A DNA stretch of 64,000 nt from Bacteroides reticulotermitis JCM 10512. GTDB taxonomy: Bacteria; Bacteroidota; Bacteroidia; Bacteroidales; Bacteroidaceae. Below the pieces are notes generated by a model. The model did no database searches and was not told where the DNA came from. It worked only from the letters and a program-made list of their open reading frames with translations. The stretch covers positions 1 through 64,000 of the forward strand of contig NZ_BAIV01000013.1 of NCBI RefSeq assembly GCF_000517545.1, written 5' to 3'. Both the position numbers and the translations under genes were made by a program. Position 1 is the stretch's first letter; the number at the start of each line of letters is the position of its first letter. Shown in pieces: positions 10,247 through 18,930 of this stretch.

Positions 10247-10321
10247 GCCCTGGGCAATGACATGAAACGCCCTGGGCATTCGAGTGGAATGCCCAGCCCA
10301 TTTGAGACCAATGCCCAGGGC
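10247..10321. repeat. Palindrome array 1: four units, 22-bp period
   Basis: Palindromic cores GCCCTGGGC (10247), GCCCTGGGC (10269), GCCCAGCCC (10291, one half degenerate) and GCCCAGGGC (10313) start exactly 22 bp apart. Each core is flanked by A/T-rich variable bases. A fifth weak unit may start near 10225. Two other arrays with the same period but different cores occur at 16211 and 47454. Confidence 0.75.
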
Positions 10322-10504
10322 ATTTAAACCAAGTCGAGCGAAGAGTGACTTTACCTGCATTATCTTATCTCCTGAAAGGTAACCTAACCGGCGAGAATTG
10401 GATGCATGTTGGGTAAAAAGGGCAGTGGAAAACAAAAAGACAAACAGCGCTCCCCATGGAAAAAAGAGCACTGTCTGTCGAGATTCAACAAGGAAAAGAG
10501 TTTC

Positions 10505-12325
10505 TTATCTATTCAAAGAATGGCAGACCTTTTGATTGATTGCTTTAATTTTCGCTTCATCTACTTTGATTACTTTCCGGTCGTATGTAAGCAAGCCATT
10601 CACTTCCTCTTCTACATCCGTAATTTGCGTATAAACGGCGGCTGAAAACCCTTTTTCGATTAACTCCAATAGATGTTCTGCGTATTTTATATATTCGGCG
10701 GTCACTTCTTCCGGTGTATTGAACTTTACATACCCCCAGTTCTTGTCCGGCATCCATAAATGATCTTTTAGCGCCATACCGATTCCTCCGTATTCGCCGA
10801 GTACTGTGGCGCGTACAGGATCATAAAGGTAAAGGTTTGGTCCCGGATAGTTGTGTAAGTCTAAGATATCACCACAAGTATAATGATTGCCGCCACTAGC
10901 CGGATTCACCAGACGGCTCGGGTCGTACTCCTTTGTCCAAGCGGTGATCTCCGGAGTTTTGAACTGTCCCCATGACTCGTTGAAAGGGACCCACACGCCA
11001 ATGCTCGGGTAAGAATAAAGGAAATCGATAATTTCTTTCCACTCTTTGCGGTAATTGGCTTCCGAAGCAGCCGATCGGATTGCATCTGCACCGTCATAGT
11101 ATTTCCCACCTTGCCATTCGGCCGGTCCGCGTCCTCCGTTTGGCATATCTTGCCAAACAATCAATCCGAGCTGATCACAATAAGTATACCAACGTGCCGG
11201 CTCAACTTTCACATGCTTGCGTACCATATTGTAACCGAAATCTTTGATCTTCTTCAAGTCATATACTAATGCTTCATCGGTAGGAGCAGTGTATAGACCG
11301 TCGGGCCACCAACCTTGATCAAGAGGGCCGAATTGAAAGTAATCTTGGTTGTTTAGTTGCAGGCGAGTGATGCCATTTTTGTCTTTATGCGTTGAGAACT
11401 TGCGAAGCGCTGTATAGCTTTTCACTTGATCGACTTGCTTACCATCTTTGTAGAGAGTAACCTCCATGTTGTAGAGAAAGGGAGATTCCGGCGACCATAG
11501 CTTGGCATCTGCCGGCATACCCAGATCAACAGCCACTCCATTGAGTGCTGCTCCCTTGGCAACCTGTGTTTTCCCGTCGAAGAGTCTCACTTCGATCTTA
11601 TCTGTCGAGTTCGTGTTTGCTGTTGTGACTTCTACTTTAATTGTTTTCTTGTCAATGTCGGGAGTCGTTTTAAGGTGAGCGATATGCTGAGTCATTACTG
11701 GTTCCAACCAGACTGTTTGCCAAATACCTGTGACGGGCGTATACCAGATACCTCCGGGCCTTTCCACTTGCTTTCCTCTCGGCTGCTCTCCCCGGTCGGC
11801 AGGGTCCCATACTTTTACGACAACCTGATTGTTTCCTTTTTTGTTTAAAACCGAAGTAATGTTGAACGAGAATGGGGTGAACCCACCTGTATGTTCGCCT
11901 ACTTTGATGTCGTTTACCCAGACATCGGCTTTCCAGTCGACCGCACCGAAATACAACAGGATTTCTTTATTGTGCCAACCGGATGGAATATCAAAGGTGC
12001 GTTGATACCATAACTCTTGCTGTTCGCTCACAGTTTTGCCGACTCCGGACAAGCCCGACTCAATGGCAAACGGAACTAATATTTCCCCCTGATAGCTAGC
12101 AGGAGCAAATGTGCCTTTCGGAGTAATGGCATACTTCCAACTTCCGTTTAGGTTTTTCCATTCGCTACGTTCCATGATTGGACGCGGGTATTCGGGTAAT
12201 ACATTCTTAGGATTCAATTGGTCGGCCCACGAAGTCTTTATTTTGTCACCGGCTGGGCTCCATTGAGCGAGTAACGGACTGCATAGGGCTAATGCAAATA
12301 GCATTGTCAGAAAGTTCTTTTTCAT
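10505..12325 (-). CDS. GH2 family glycoside hydrolase (beta-galactosidase/beta-glucuronidase type)
   Basis: 606 aa with a signal peptide cleaved after LLAQ. GH2 domain order: sugar-binding jelly roll (~45-210, YPRPIMERSEWKNLNGSW... VWVNDIKVGEHTGGFTPF), Ig-like domain (~212-310), TIM barrel (~312-600). The acid/base is Glu450 in PFNESWG and the nucleophile is Glu511 in LGEYGG. It is shorter than LacZ-type enzymes and has no C-terminal domains. It is predicted periplasmic and to remove a beta-linked galactosyl, glucuronyl or mannosyl unit; which one cannot be told. It is transcribed towards the upstream PUL genes and divergently from the sulfatase at 12569. Confidence 0.88.
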   Translation of the reverse strand: MKKNFLTMLFALALCSPLLAQWSPAGDKIKTSWADQLNPKNVLPEYPRPIMERSEWKNLNGSWKYAITPKGTFAPASYQGEILVPFAIESGLSGVGKTVSEQQELWYQRTFDIPSGWHNKEILLYFGAVDWKADVWVNDIKVGEHTGGFTPFSFNITSVLNKKGNNQVVVKVWDPADRGEQPRGKQVERPGGIWYTPVTGIWQTVWLEPVMTQHIAHLKTTPDIDKKTIKVEVTTANTNSTDKIEVRLFDGKTQVAKGAALNGVAVDLGMPADAKLWSPESPFLYNMEVTLYKDGKQVDQVKSYTALRKFSTHKDKNGITRLQLNNQDYFQFGPLDQGWWPDGLYTAPTDEALVYDLKKIKDFGYNMVRKHVKVEPARWYTYCDQLGLIVWQDMPNGGRGPAEWQGGKYYDGADAIRSAASEANYRKEWKEIIDFLYSYPSIGVWVPFNESWGQFKTPEITAWTKEYDPSRLVNPASGGNHYTCGDILDLHNYPGPNLYLYDPVRATVLGEYGGIGMALKDHLWMPDKNWGYVKFNTPEEVTAEYIKYAEHLLELIEKGFSAAVYTQITDVEEEVNGLLTYDRKVIKVDEAKIKAINQKVCHSLNR

Positions 12326-12466
12326 GGTAATGTTTATATAATGAATAAAAGCTTATAAAAGTCTGCTGCAAAGAAAGGGCTAACGGGGGTGAAGAATTGA
12401 AATTTACTGGTCAATAAAAAGCAATATTTCGCCTTATTTATGTCGTTTGTGTGCTATTAAAAGGCT

Positions 12467-12496
12467 AATGGTCAGTTTTTGTTATTTATTGAATAG
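12467..12496 (+). promoter_or_regulatory. Shared 30-bp PUL element, copy 1 (before sulfatase)
   Basis: TGGTCAGT at 12469 and TTATTGAATAG at 12486, 17 bp apart start to start. The element ends 73 bp before the sulfatase ATG. The same arrangement is found before the GH76 gene at the same distance, and a variant before the GH43 at 17529. A related TGGTCAAT occurs at 12408 in the same divergent region. It is probably a regulator-binding site; inferred from conservation of spacing. Confidence 0.5.
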
Positions 12497-12568
12497 ACAC
12501 TTTTATTCGGTGTCGACTATTTTCCAGATTTTTGTGAGGTAAGGATCTACTATTAAAATCTAATATTC

Positions 12569-14247
12569 ATGAACTCAAAGCTTCTTCTTTTTCCGGCGGC
12601 TTTGATCGCTACAGGTACTTCCGCAATGAGTAGGAAGGATCGAACGACCGATAAACGGCCTAATATACTTGTAATTCTAGCTGATGATTTAGGGTATTCG
12701 GACCTAGGTTGTTACGGGAGTGAGATACACACACCGAACTTAGACAAACTTGCTCAACACGGGGTTCGTTTCAATCATTTCTACAACGCCGGGCGCAGTT
12801 GCCCAACCCGTGCTTCGTTACTGACCGGGCTTTATCAGCACCAAGCCGGTATCGGACGCATGACCTTCGACGAACATCTGCCTGGCTATCGCGGTACACT
12901 TTCTCGCGATGCCGTGACCATAGCCGAGGTCTTAAAAGAAAGTGGCTACATCACCAGTATGATTGGCAAATGGCATGTCGCTGAAACCCCTTTGCGTGAA
13001 GATCAGCGGGAGTGGTTGGCGCATCATGTGTCTCATGAAACCTATTCCGACCTTTGTAATTACCCTGTCAATCGTGGCTTCGATTCCCATTACGGAACGA
13101 TTTACGGTGTAGTAGATTACTTCGATCCATTTAGTCTCGTCGAAGGTGAAGTACCTGTCAAAGAAGTTCCCAAGGGTTATTATATCACCCAGGCACTCTC
13201 TGATCGAGCGGTTAAAGAGGTAAATGAATATGCTCAAAGGAGTAAGCCATTCTTTATGTATCTGGCATATACCGCTCCTCATTGGCCCCTTCAGGCATTA
13301 CCTGAGGATATTGAAAAATATAAAGATACCTATCAAATTGGTTGGGAGGCAATTCGGGAAGCTCGTTATAAACGCCAGCAACAATTGGGGATATTCCCCG
13401 GTATGCGTAATTATCTCTCGGATCGCCAGTTTCAGGATAAATGGGAGGAGAATCCCGATGCGGAATGGGATGCTCGCGCGATGGCTGTTCATGCGGCTAT
13501 GATCGATCGTATGGATCAGGGAATTGGACAGGTTATCGCTGCTTTAGAGCGCAATGGGCAATTGGACAATACGCTGATTCTTTTTCTATCGGATAACGGC
13601 TGCAGCAACGAGGATTGCCAAAACTACTCGCCGGGTGAAAACGATCGTCCCGACATGACCCGTTCGGGTGAAAAGATCGTCTATCTTCGGCAGAAGAAAG
13701 TACTTCCGGGGTCTCAAACAACGTATGCTTCCATAGGAGCCCGTTGGGCAAATGTAGCCAATACCCCTTTTCGCTTTTGGAAAGCAAAGGCGTATGAAGG
13801 AGGTATTTGTACACCTATGATTGCACATTGGCCGAGAGGAATAAAGAAGAATCTGGGTAAAACGACATCTGAGATAGGCCATGTGATGGATATCATGGCA
13901 ACGTGCGTCGATCTGGCTGAAGCTCGGTATCCGCAAACTTATAAAGGGCATACTATCATTCCTTTGGAGGGTGAGAGTCTGGTTCCGATTTTAAAACCGG
14001 CAACCGACAAGGCCACAATTACTTGGGCTTTGAGCATTTCAATGAGCGGGCTTTTCTCTCGAAAGATGGTTGGAAATTGGTCCGTCCGGGCGAGCGTGCT
14101 CCTTGGGAACTCTATAATTTGGCAGAAGATCGGAGCGAGTGTCACAATCTGGCTGAACAGTACCCGGAAAAGGGTTCAGAAATGGTGAAGGCCTATGAGA
14201 ACTGGGCAAAACGTTGTATGGTTGAACCGTATCCCGGACAGAAGTGA
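12569..14247 (+). CDS. S1-family sulfatase, serine-type, frameshifted near its C terminus
   Basis: The main frame gives 539 residues up to 14188, but homology leaves this frame at ~14025 and continues one frame over to 14247 (WGFEHFNERAFLSKDGWKLVRPG...PWELYNLAEDRSE), the normal sulfatase C terminus. Adding one G in the GGG at 14025-14027 restores the frame (TGG GGC TTT GAG). The N terminus has a signal sequence and the NILVILADDLGYSDLGCYG metal site. The active-site motif is Ser77-Cys-Pro-Thr-Arg81, so the formylglycine would come from Ser and needs an anSME-type activase. It hydrolyses a sulfate ester on the glycan. It forms an operon with the next sulfatase. Confidence 0.88.
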
Positions 14248-14314
14248 TAGGCTCTTTTCTGCTCCATTTATAGTTATCAAGAAAAAGATTAAGCTTTTTA
14301 CAAAACATCATCGT

Positions 14315-15865
14315 ATGAACAAAAATATATATTTATCCTTATCGGCACTATCCGGTGCACTGGGTGTTGTTTCCGTATCGGCTCAAACGAGTAAGCCGAA
14401 TGTAATCATCATCATGACCGATCAGCAGCGGGCCGATCTCTGCGGTCGCGAAGGTTTCCCAATGGCTGTTACTCCTTTTGCCGATTCGCTGGCGTTGCAC
14501 AATGTCTGGTTCGACAAGGCGTATACGGTTGCCCCCGCCAGTACGCCGGCTCGCTGTTCCATGTTTACCGGCCGCTATCCTTCGGCCACCCATGTGCGTA
14601 CAAATCACAATATGAAAGATATCTATTACACGAAAGATATGTTAGAAGTGTTTAAGGAACAAGGATATAAAACGGCTTTGGTGGGTAAGAACCATGCACA
14701 TGTCAAGGAGAACGATTTCGACTATTACGACGAATATTCCCATTGGGGAAGAAATCGGCGTGATACGAAGCAAGATAAGGATTTTGCCTCTTTCCTGAAC
14801 GATGAGGCTCGCGGACAGTATTTGGAGGCAGCTCCTTTCACAGCTGAGGAGCAGAACCCGGTGCAGATTGTCAATAAGGCTTTGTCTTGGGCCAAGCAAC
14901 AGAAGGATTCCGCTTTCTTTATGTGGATCTCGATGCCCGAACCTCACAATCCGTATCAGGTTTCGGAACCATACTTCTCGATGTTCTCCCCAGATAAACT
15001 ACCTGCCACTCTGACTAGCCGGAAAGATTTGCATAAGAAAGGAAAGAAGTATGAGATATTGGCCGAATTGGAAGATCAATCTTGTCCTAATCTTCAGGAA
15101 GAACTTCCCCGCTTACGTGGAAATTACTTAGGAATGATTCGTTTGATAGATGATCAAATGAAGCGTTTGGTAAGGGAATTGCAAGCTTCCGGGCGCTATG
15201 AGAATACAATTTTTGTGATTCTATCAGATCATGGAGATTATTGTGGAGAATATGGTTTGATTCGCAAAGGGGCAGGAGTGGCTGAGTGTCTAACTCGTAT
15301 TCCAATGATCTGGGCGGGAGGAGGAGTTCAACCGCATACAGGTGCTATGGATGCGCATGTGTCGATAGCCGATATTTTCCCGACTCTTTGCACAGCCATT
15401 GGTGCTGACATACCTTTAGGTGTGCAAGGGCGCAGCCTATGGCCCATGTTGACAGGGAAACCTTATCCGCGGAAAGAGTTCTCGAGTATAATGGTACAGC
15501 AAGGGTTTGGTGGCGAAGACTTTACTCGGGATGAAACGTTGACTTTTTCTGAAGAAGGCGCATTGACTCCGAATAAAATCGCTCACTTTGATGAGCTGAA
15601 CACTTGGACGCAAAGTGGAATGCTGCGTATGGTTCGACAAGGAGACTGGAAGTTGGTGCTCGATAGTTACGGTCGCGGCGAACTCTATAACCTAAAAGCT
15701 GACCCTTCCGAGATCAACAATCTATATAACAATAAAAAACAAGCTGCCAGACAAATGGAATTATTGGCTGAGTTAATGACTTGGGAATTGCGGGTGCAAG
15801 ATCCGTTACCGGTGCCGAGATCGCGTTATCACTTCAAACGGAATCCATACAACTATCATTTTTAG
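14315..15865 (+). CDS. S1-family sulfatase, serine-type
   Basis: 516 aa from ATG 14315, chosen because it begins a good signal peptide (MNKNIYLSLSALSG...VSAQ); the frame is open further upstream but that part overlaps the preceding gene. The metal site is NVIIIMTDQQRADLCG. The active-site motif is Ser76-Thr-Pro-Ala-Arg80 followed by CSMFTGRYP. Later motifs include GKNHAH, MPEPHNPY and LSDHGDYCGEYG. It is distinct in sequence from the preceding sulfatase and so probably removes sulfate from another position or sugar. Two adjacent sulfatases imply a sulfated substrate. Confidence 0.92.
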   Translation: MNKNIYLSLSALSGALGVVSVSAQTSKPNVIIIMTDQQRADLCGREGFPMAVTPFADSLALHNVWFDKAYTVAPASTPARCSMFTGRYPSATHVRTNHNMKDIYYTKDMLEVFKEQGYKTALVGKNHAHVKENDFDYYDEYSHWGRNRRDTKQDKDFASFLNDEARGQYLEAAPFTAEEQNPVQIVNKALSWAKQQKDSAFFMWISMPEPHNPYQVSEPYFSMFSPDKLPATLTSRKDLHKKGKKYEILAELEDQSCPNLQEELPRLRGNYLGMIRLIDDQMKRLVRELQASGRYENTIFVILSDHGDYCGEYGLIRKGAGVAECLTRIPMIWAGGGVQPHTGAMDAHVSIADIFPTLCTAIGADIPLGVQGRSLWPMLTGKPYPRKEFSSIMVQQGFGGEDFTRDETLTFSEEGALTPNKIAHFDELNTWTQSGMLRMVRQGDWKLVLDSYGRGELYNLKADPSEINNLYNNKKQAARQMELLAELMTWELRVQDPLPVPRSRYHFKRNPYNYHF

Positions 15866-16210
15866 CATATAGATCGGAAAGAATAAAGGTTTGTGTAATA
15901 GTCAGAAAACAGTACAGCTATTCTGTGTTCCTAATTTCATCATCGGGGCTTGACAGAAGCACTTTGCACAATGATACAATACGCTCATGACTAAATCACT
16001 TTTTCGCATATTATTCAGTAGATCAGTTAATTGCAATGCGCCTTCTTTTTTGCAATCACTTTATTCTAATGAGCGATAGTTATTGCTTATTTTCTTTAAA
16101 AACCGAGTTCTCAATTCATCAAATAAGTCCTTTTATGAACCGTATTGTGCGCAACTATTCGTGGATTTAAATAGTCTTTGTTTATATTTATTCCCTACTT
16201 TTTCCTGTTT

Positions 16211-16288
16211 CACATTATGTGCGACGCCTGTTCCACATTATGTGCAACAGCTGTTCCACAATAGTGAGTCAGCCGTTCCACATCTGTG
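16211..16288. repeat. Palindrome array 2: four units, 22-23 bp period
   Basis: Cores CACATTATGTG (16211), CACATTATGTG (16234), CACAATAGTG (16257) and CACATCTGTG (16279), each preceded by GTTC or GTTTC, start 23, 23 and 22 bp apart. The last unit is a longer perfect palindrome, GTTCCACA-TC-TGTGGAAC. It has the same period as arrays at 10247 and 47454 but a different core. Confidence 0.75.
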
Positions 16289-16888
16289 GAACAGGAAATA
16301 CAATGGACAAAAATGTCTTTAACTAGTTGTTTTCTAACACTTAATGGGACGTTTTTGCTAAGTACTCAGTCTTTGGAAATCGGTATTATCTATTGAGTAT
16401 ATCAGTATGAGAAAAGTGGACGCAATATATCAAATTATCAATCAGCTGTTTACGGCAAAAAGTGACTATGACGAGATGTCGTTTGCATTTTGTTACTCGC
16501 TTCAATTTCATGTTTTATCGGTTACTTAGTTTATAGATACAGGCTATTTTCCTATATCTCAGGTTGATTTCAGTTAAGGGGAATAATGAATATCCTCTTA
16601 TTATTGTATGGATTAACGAAGATATAGGCATAATTCCTATAGTTTTGCAGGTGATCCACCTTTTGGGGTTTGCATAGTAATCTTGCAGAAGGCGAGTAGC
16701 GTATTATGTGCCATTCACCGTTTTTATAAATTAGCTTTCGCTTGTCTCGTGGATTGTCTTATAGATTGCATACTAGCAAGTCAAGTGCTAAGATGTACTG
16801 TGTAGCAAGGCAACAGATTTGTGAAAGCTAAAACACTGTCACAAACTCTCTGCGAAAATAAAGCCCTGTCTAAGGCAGAATACAGCTA

Positions 16889-17080
16889 AAAAGAATGAGA
16901 GATCCCTCAAAAATGATGAGAGATACGTCCAAAAAGGGGTGAAAATGCGGGAAAATGATGAGAGATCCCGTATTTTAAAAGTATCTCTCATTGTGTAAAG
17001 TATTGATTTGTTAGCCGTTAGGTGGAAGACAATGAGAGCATGAGAGATGAAATATTTTTTCTTGTATGTAGAGAGGAGGG
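16889..17080. repeat. Dispersed ~190-bp repeat, copy 1
   Basis: Four ATGAGAGAT boxes and one inverted ATCTCTCAT (16983) with conserved spacing. The central part (GGTGAAAATGCG, GAGAGATCCCG, AAAAGTATCTCTCATTGTGT) and the 3' part (ATGAGAGATGAAA then a T-run, then GTAGAGAG) recur almost base for base at 49722-49910. The first box and the inverted box are 87 bp apart in both copies. AATGAGAGAT and ATCTCTCATT can pair as a 10-bp stem. Confidence 0.75.
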
Positions 17081-17431
17081 AAGTATGATTTCAAATGAGT
17101 GATCAATACATCCGAATACCCTCGAAAATTATCTCTTTTGAGAAAACAGGCTTGCACCTAAATTGACGAGAAACAAAGCAACTTCTAAGAGAGGAAGATG
17201 AATGGAATATGCTCATAAATCGGTATGTGATTTTTATTTGGAACCCTAGATGTATATAGCAGACCGACAAATGTGTTTCGAATAGGCTTTATTACTTGCA
17301 AAGGAAAGTAGTCACCGGGTTTTGCGAGTGCTCGGCAATACTCCTTTCTTTTATATTTTTGCTTTTTAAAAGGATGAAAGGATAGTCTAAGAAATACATA
17401 AAAAACTAATAAAGGAGCCAATTGTTGGTAG

Positions 17432-17461
17432 AATGAACAGTTATTATTATTAATTGAATGG
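17432..17461 (+). promoter_or_regulatory. Shared 30-bp PUL element, variant before GH43
   Basis: AATGAACAGT then AATTGAATGG in the same 30-bp frame as the copies at 12467 and 18829, ending 68 bp before the GH43 ATG. It matches less well in the left half (GAACAGT for GGTCAGT). Confidence 0.35.
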
Positions 17462-17528
17462 CAATTGCGGGTACATTCAACTGCATTTGCGCATCTTTGC
17501 AAGATAGAAACATAAAATAAATCAAATC

Positions 17529-18533
17529 ATGAGACTCGCCCATTTTATTTTTGCAGTGTTGATTAGTTGTTCGACAGTTATCTTAGCTCAATCCAGTGGC
17601 ATTACTAAAGAAACCCTATTAAAAAACTCATATCGCAATCCGGTAATTGACCAGAGCCTTCCCGATCCTTCCATCATCAAAGGAGATGATGGGTTTTATT
17701 ATCTGTACGCAACCGAAGATATCAGAAATCTCCCTATTCATCGATCAAAAGACTTAGTTCATTGGGATTTTGTAGGGACTGCTTTTACGAAGGAAACCCG
17801 TCCGAGTTTTGAACCCAAAGGAGGTTTATGGGCACCCGATATCAATAAGATTGGTGATAAATATGTCCTTTATTACTCGATGTCCGTTTGGGGAGGCGAA
17901 TGGACTTGTGGTATCGGAGTAGCCACAGCCGATAAACCGGAGGGGCCTTTCACCGATCAGGGGAAAATGTTTCGAAGCAATGAAATTAAAGTACAGAATA
18001 GCATTGATCCGTTCTATATAGAAGATGGTGGTAAGAGATACCTGTTTTGGGGAAGTTTCCGCGGCATTTATGGAGTTGAGCTGACATCGGACGGACTTTC
18101 ATTGAAAGAGGGAGCAACACCGGTTCAGGTAGTTGGTACGGCTTACGAAGGAACTTATATTCATAAGCGCGGAGGATACTATTACCTGTTTGCCTCTATT
18201 GGAAGTTGTTGTGAAGGCTTGAAGAGTACCTATACGACGGTGGTCGGACGCTCGAAGAAACTATTTGGGCCTTATTTGAATAAACAGGGGCAGTCAATGT
18301 CTGACAACCACCACGAAGTTCTGATTAAGAAGAATGAAGCATTTGTTGGAACCGGGCATAACTCGGAAATTGTAACCGATAAGAAGGGAGGCGACTGGAT
18401 GTTATATCATGCAGTGAGTGTGGCCAATCCCGGTGGGCGTGTCTTAATGTTAGATCGTATCCATTGGAAGAAAGGATGGCCCAGTGTAGAAGGAGGTACC
18501 CCCTCATTAGAGTCAGCAGCTCCCCGTTTCTGA
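17529..18533 (+). CDS. GH43 family glycosidase, arabinanase-like
   Basis: 334 aa, signal peptide to ~residue 20 (VILAQ), single propeller domain. Catalytic residues: Asp46 in LPDPSII (base), Asp160 in NSIDPFY (modulator), Glu207 in AYEGTYI (acid). GTGHNS and GGRVLMLDR are conserved. It is a paralogue of the cut gene at the left edge. It is probably a periplasmic arabinofuranosidase/arabinanase or xylosidase acting on side chains. It stands alone between a repeat-rich region and a terminator, so it is its own transcription unit. Confidence 0.9.
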   Translation: MRLAHFIFAVLISCSTVILAQSSGITKETLLKNSYRNPVIDQSLPDPSIIKGDDGFYYLYATEDIRNLPIHRSKDLVHWDFVGTAFTKETRPSFEPKGGLWAPDINKIGDKYVLYYSMSVWGGEWTCGIGVATADKPEGPFTDQGKMFRSNEIKVQNSIDPFYIEDGGKRYLFWGSFRGIYGVELTSDGLSLKEGATPVQVVGTAYEGTYIHKRGGYYYLFASIGSCCEGLKSTYTTVVGRSKKLFGPYLNKQGQSMSDNHHEVLIKKNEAFVGTGHNSEIVTDKKGGDWMLYHAVSVANPGGRVLMLDRIHWKKGWPSVEGGTPSLESAAPRF

Positions 18534-18574
18534 TAATCTATCACTATTTTATAGGCTCTAAGTAGATACGAAGG

Positions 18575-18635
18575 AGTTGTGGAAAGAGATACATCTTCTA
18601 CAAAGGATGGATTCATCTCTTTTCGCAACTTTTTC
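18575..18635 (+). terminator. Terminator after GH43
   Basis: AGTTGTGGAAAGAGAT pairs with ATCTCTTTTCGCAACT (16 bp, two wobbles) and is followed directly by TTTTTCT. A good rho-independent terminator 42 bp after the GH43 stop. Confidence 0.75.
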
Positions 18636-18828
18636 TATATAAGCATATGGTAATATAAGCCTGCTTCCATACTCGAATTGAGATTTAGACGCACCTCTCA
18701 TGGCTATCTACGATTGTGATGGTAGGGGTAAATAGATACTTGTCTGGGGAAATACGTCTGGATGTGAGTCGTAACTATAATTCGTAACAGCAGGAGCACA
18801 TTCTGTTCAGTAGGGTTCAAAAAGATAA

Positions 18829-18858
18829 TTTGGTCTGTTTTTTTTCTTTATTGAATAG
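18829..18858 (+). promoter_or_regulatory. Shared 30-bp PUL element, copy 2 (before GH76 operon)
   Basis: TGGTCTGT at 18831 and TTATTGAATAG at 18848, again 17 bp apart and again ending 73 bp before the ATG, exactly as upstream of the sulfatase. Between it and the gene lies ATCTTTGTAAC, similar to the TACGTTTGTAAC before the GH43 at 31178. Confidence 0.5.
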
Positions 18859-18930
18859 GAATTAACATCAGCTTTCGTTTATTTCTGCAATCTTTGTAAC
18901 AAGTAAATTTTTAAAATTAGGTCAACTATA

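Larger units (their letters stand above)
9693..10504. other. 812-bp intergenic region between convergent genes
   Basis: No convincing gene. It holds the terminator-like hairpin at 9709-9741, a long GC-rich hairpin at 9856-9896 and a four-unit 22-bp palindrome array at 10247-10321. Short open frames here have no start context or recognisable product. Confidence 0.6.
15866..17528. other. 1.66-kb intergenic region rich in repeats
   Basis: No supported gene. It contains palindrome array 2 (16211-16288), copy 1 of a dispersed ~190-bp repeat (16889-17080) and a variant of the shared PUL element (17432-17461). A 40-codon frame from 16407 (MRKVDAIYQIINQ...) is the best small open frame but has no other support. 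Confidence 0.6.
18534..18930. other. Intergenic region upstream of GH76 operon
   Basis: Holds the GH43 terminator (18575-18635), the shared PUL element (18829-18858) and an ATCTTTG -7-like box near 18890. No gene is seen in it. Confidence 0.6.

Noticed and set aside
16407..16529. 40-codon frame in the repeat-rich gap (MRKVDAIYQIINQ...)
   Set aside because: Too short, no promoter or homologue recognised.
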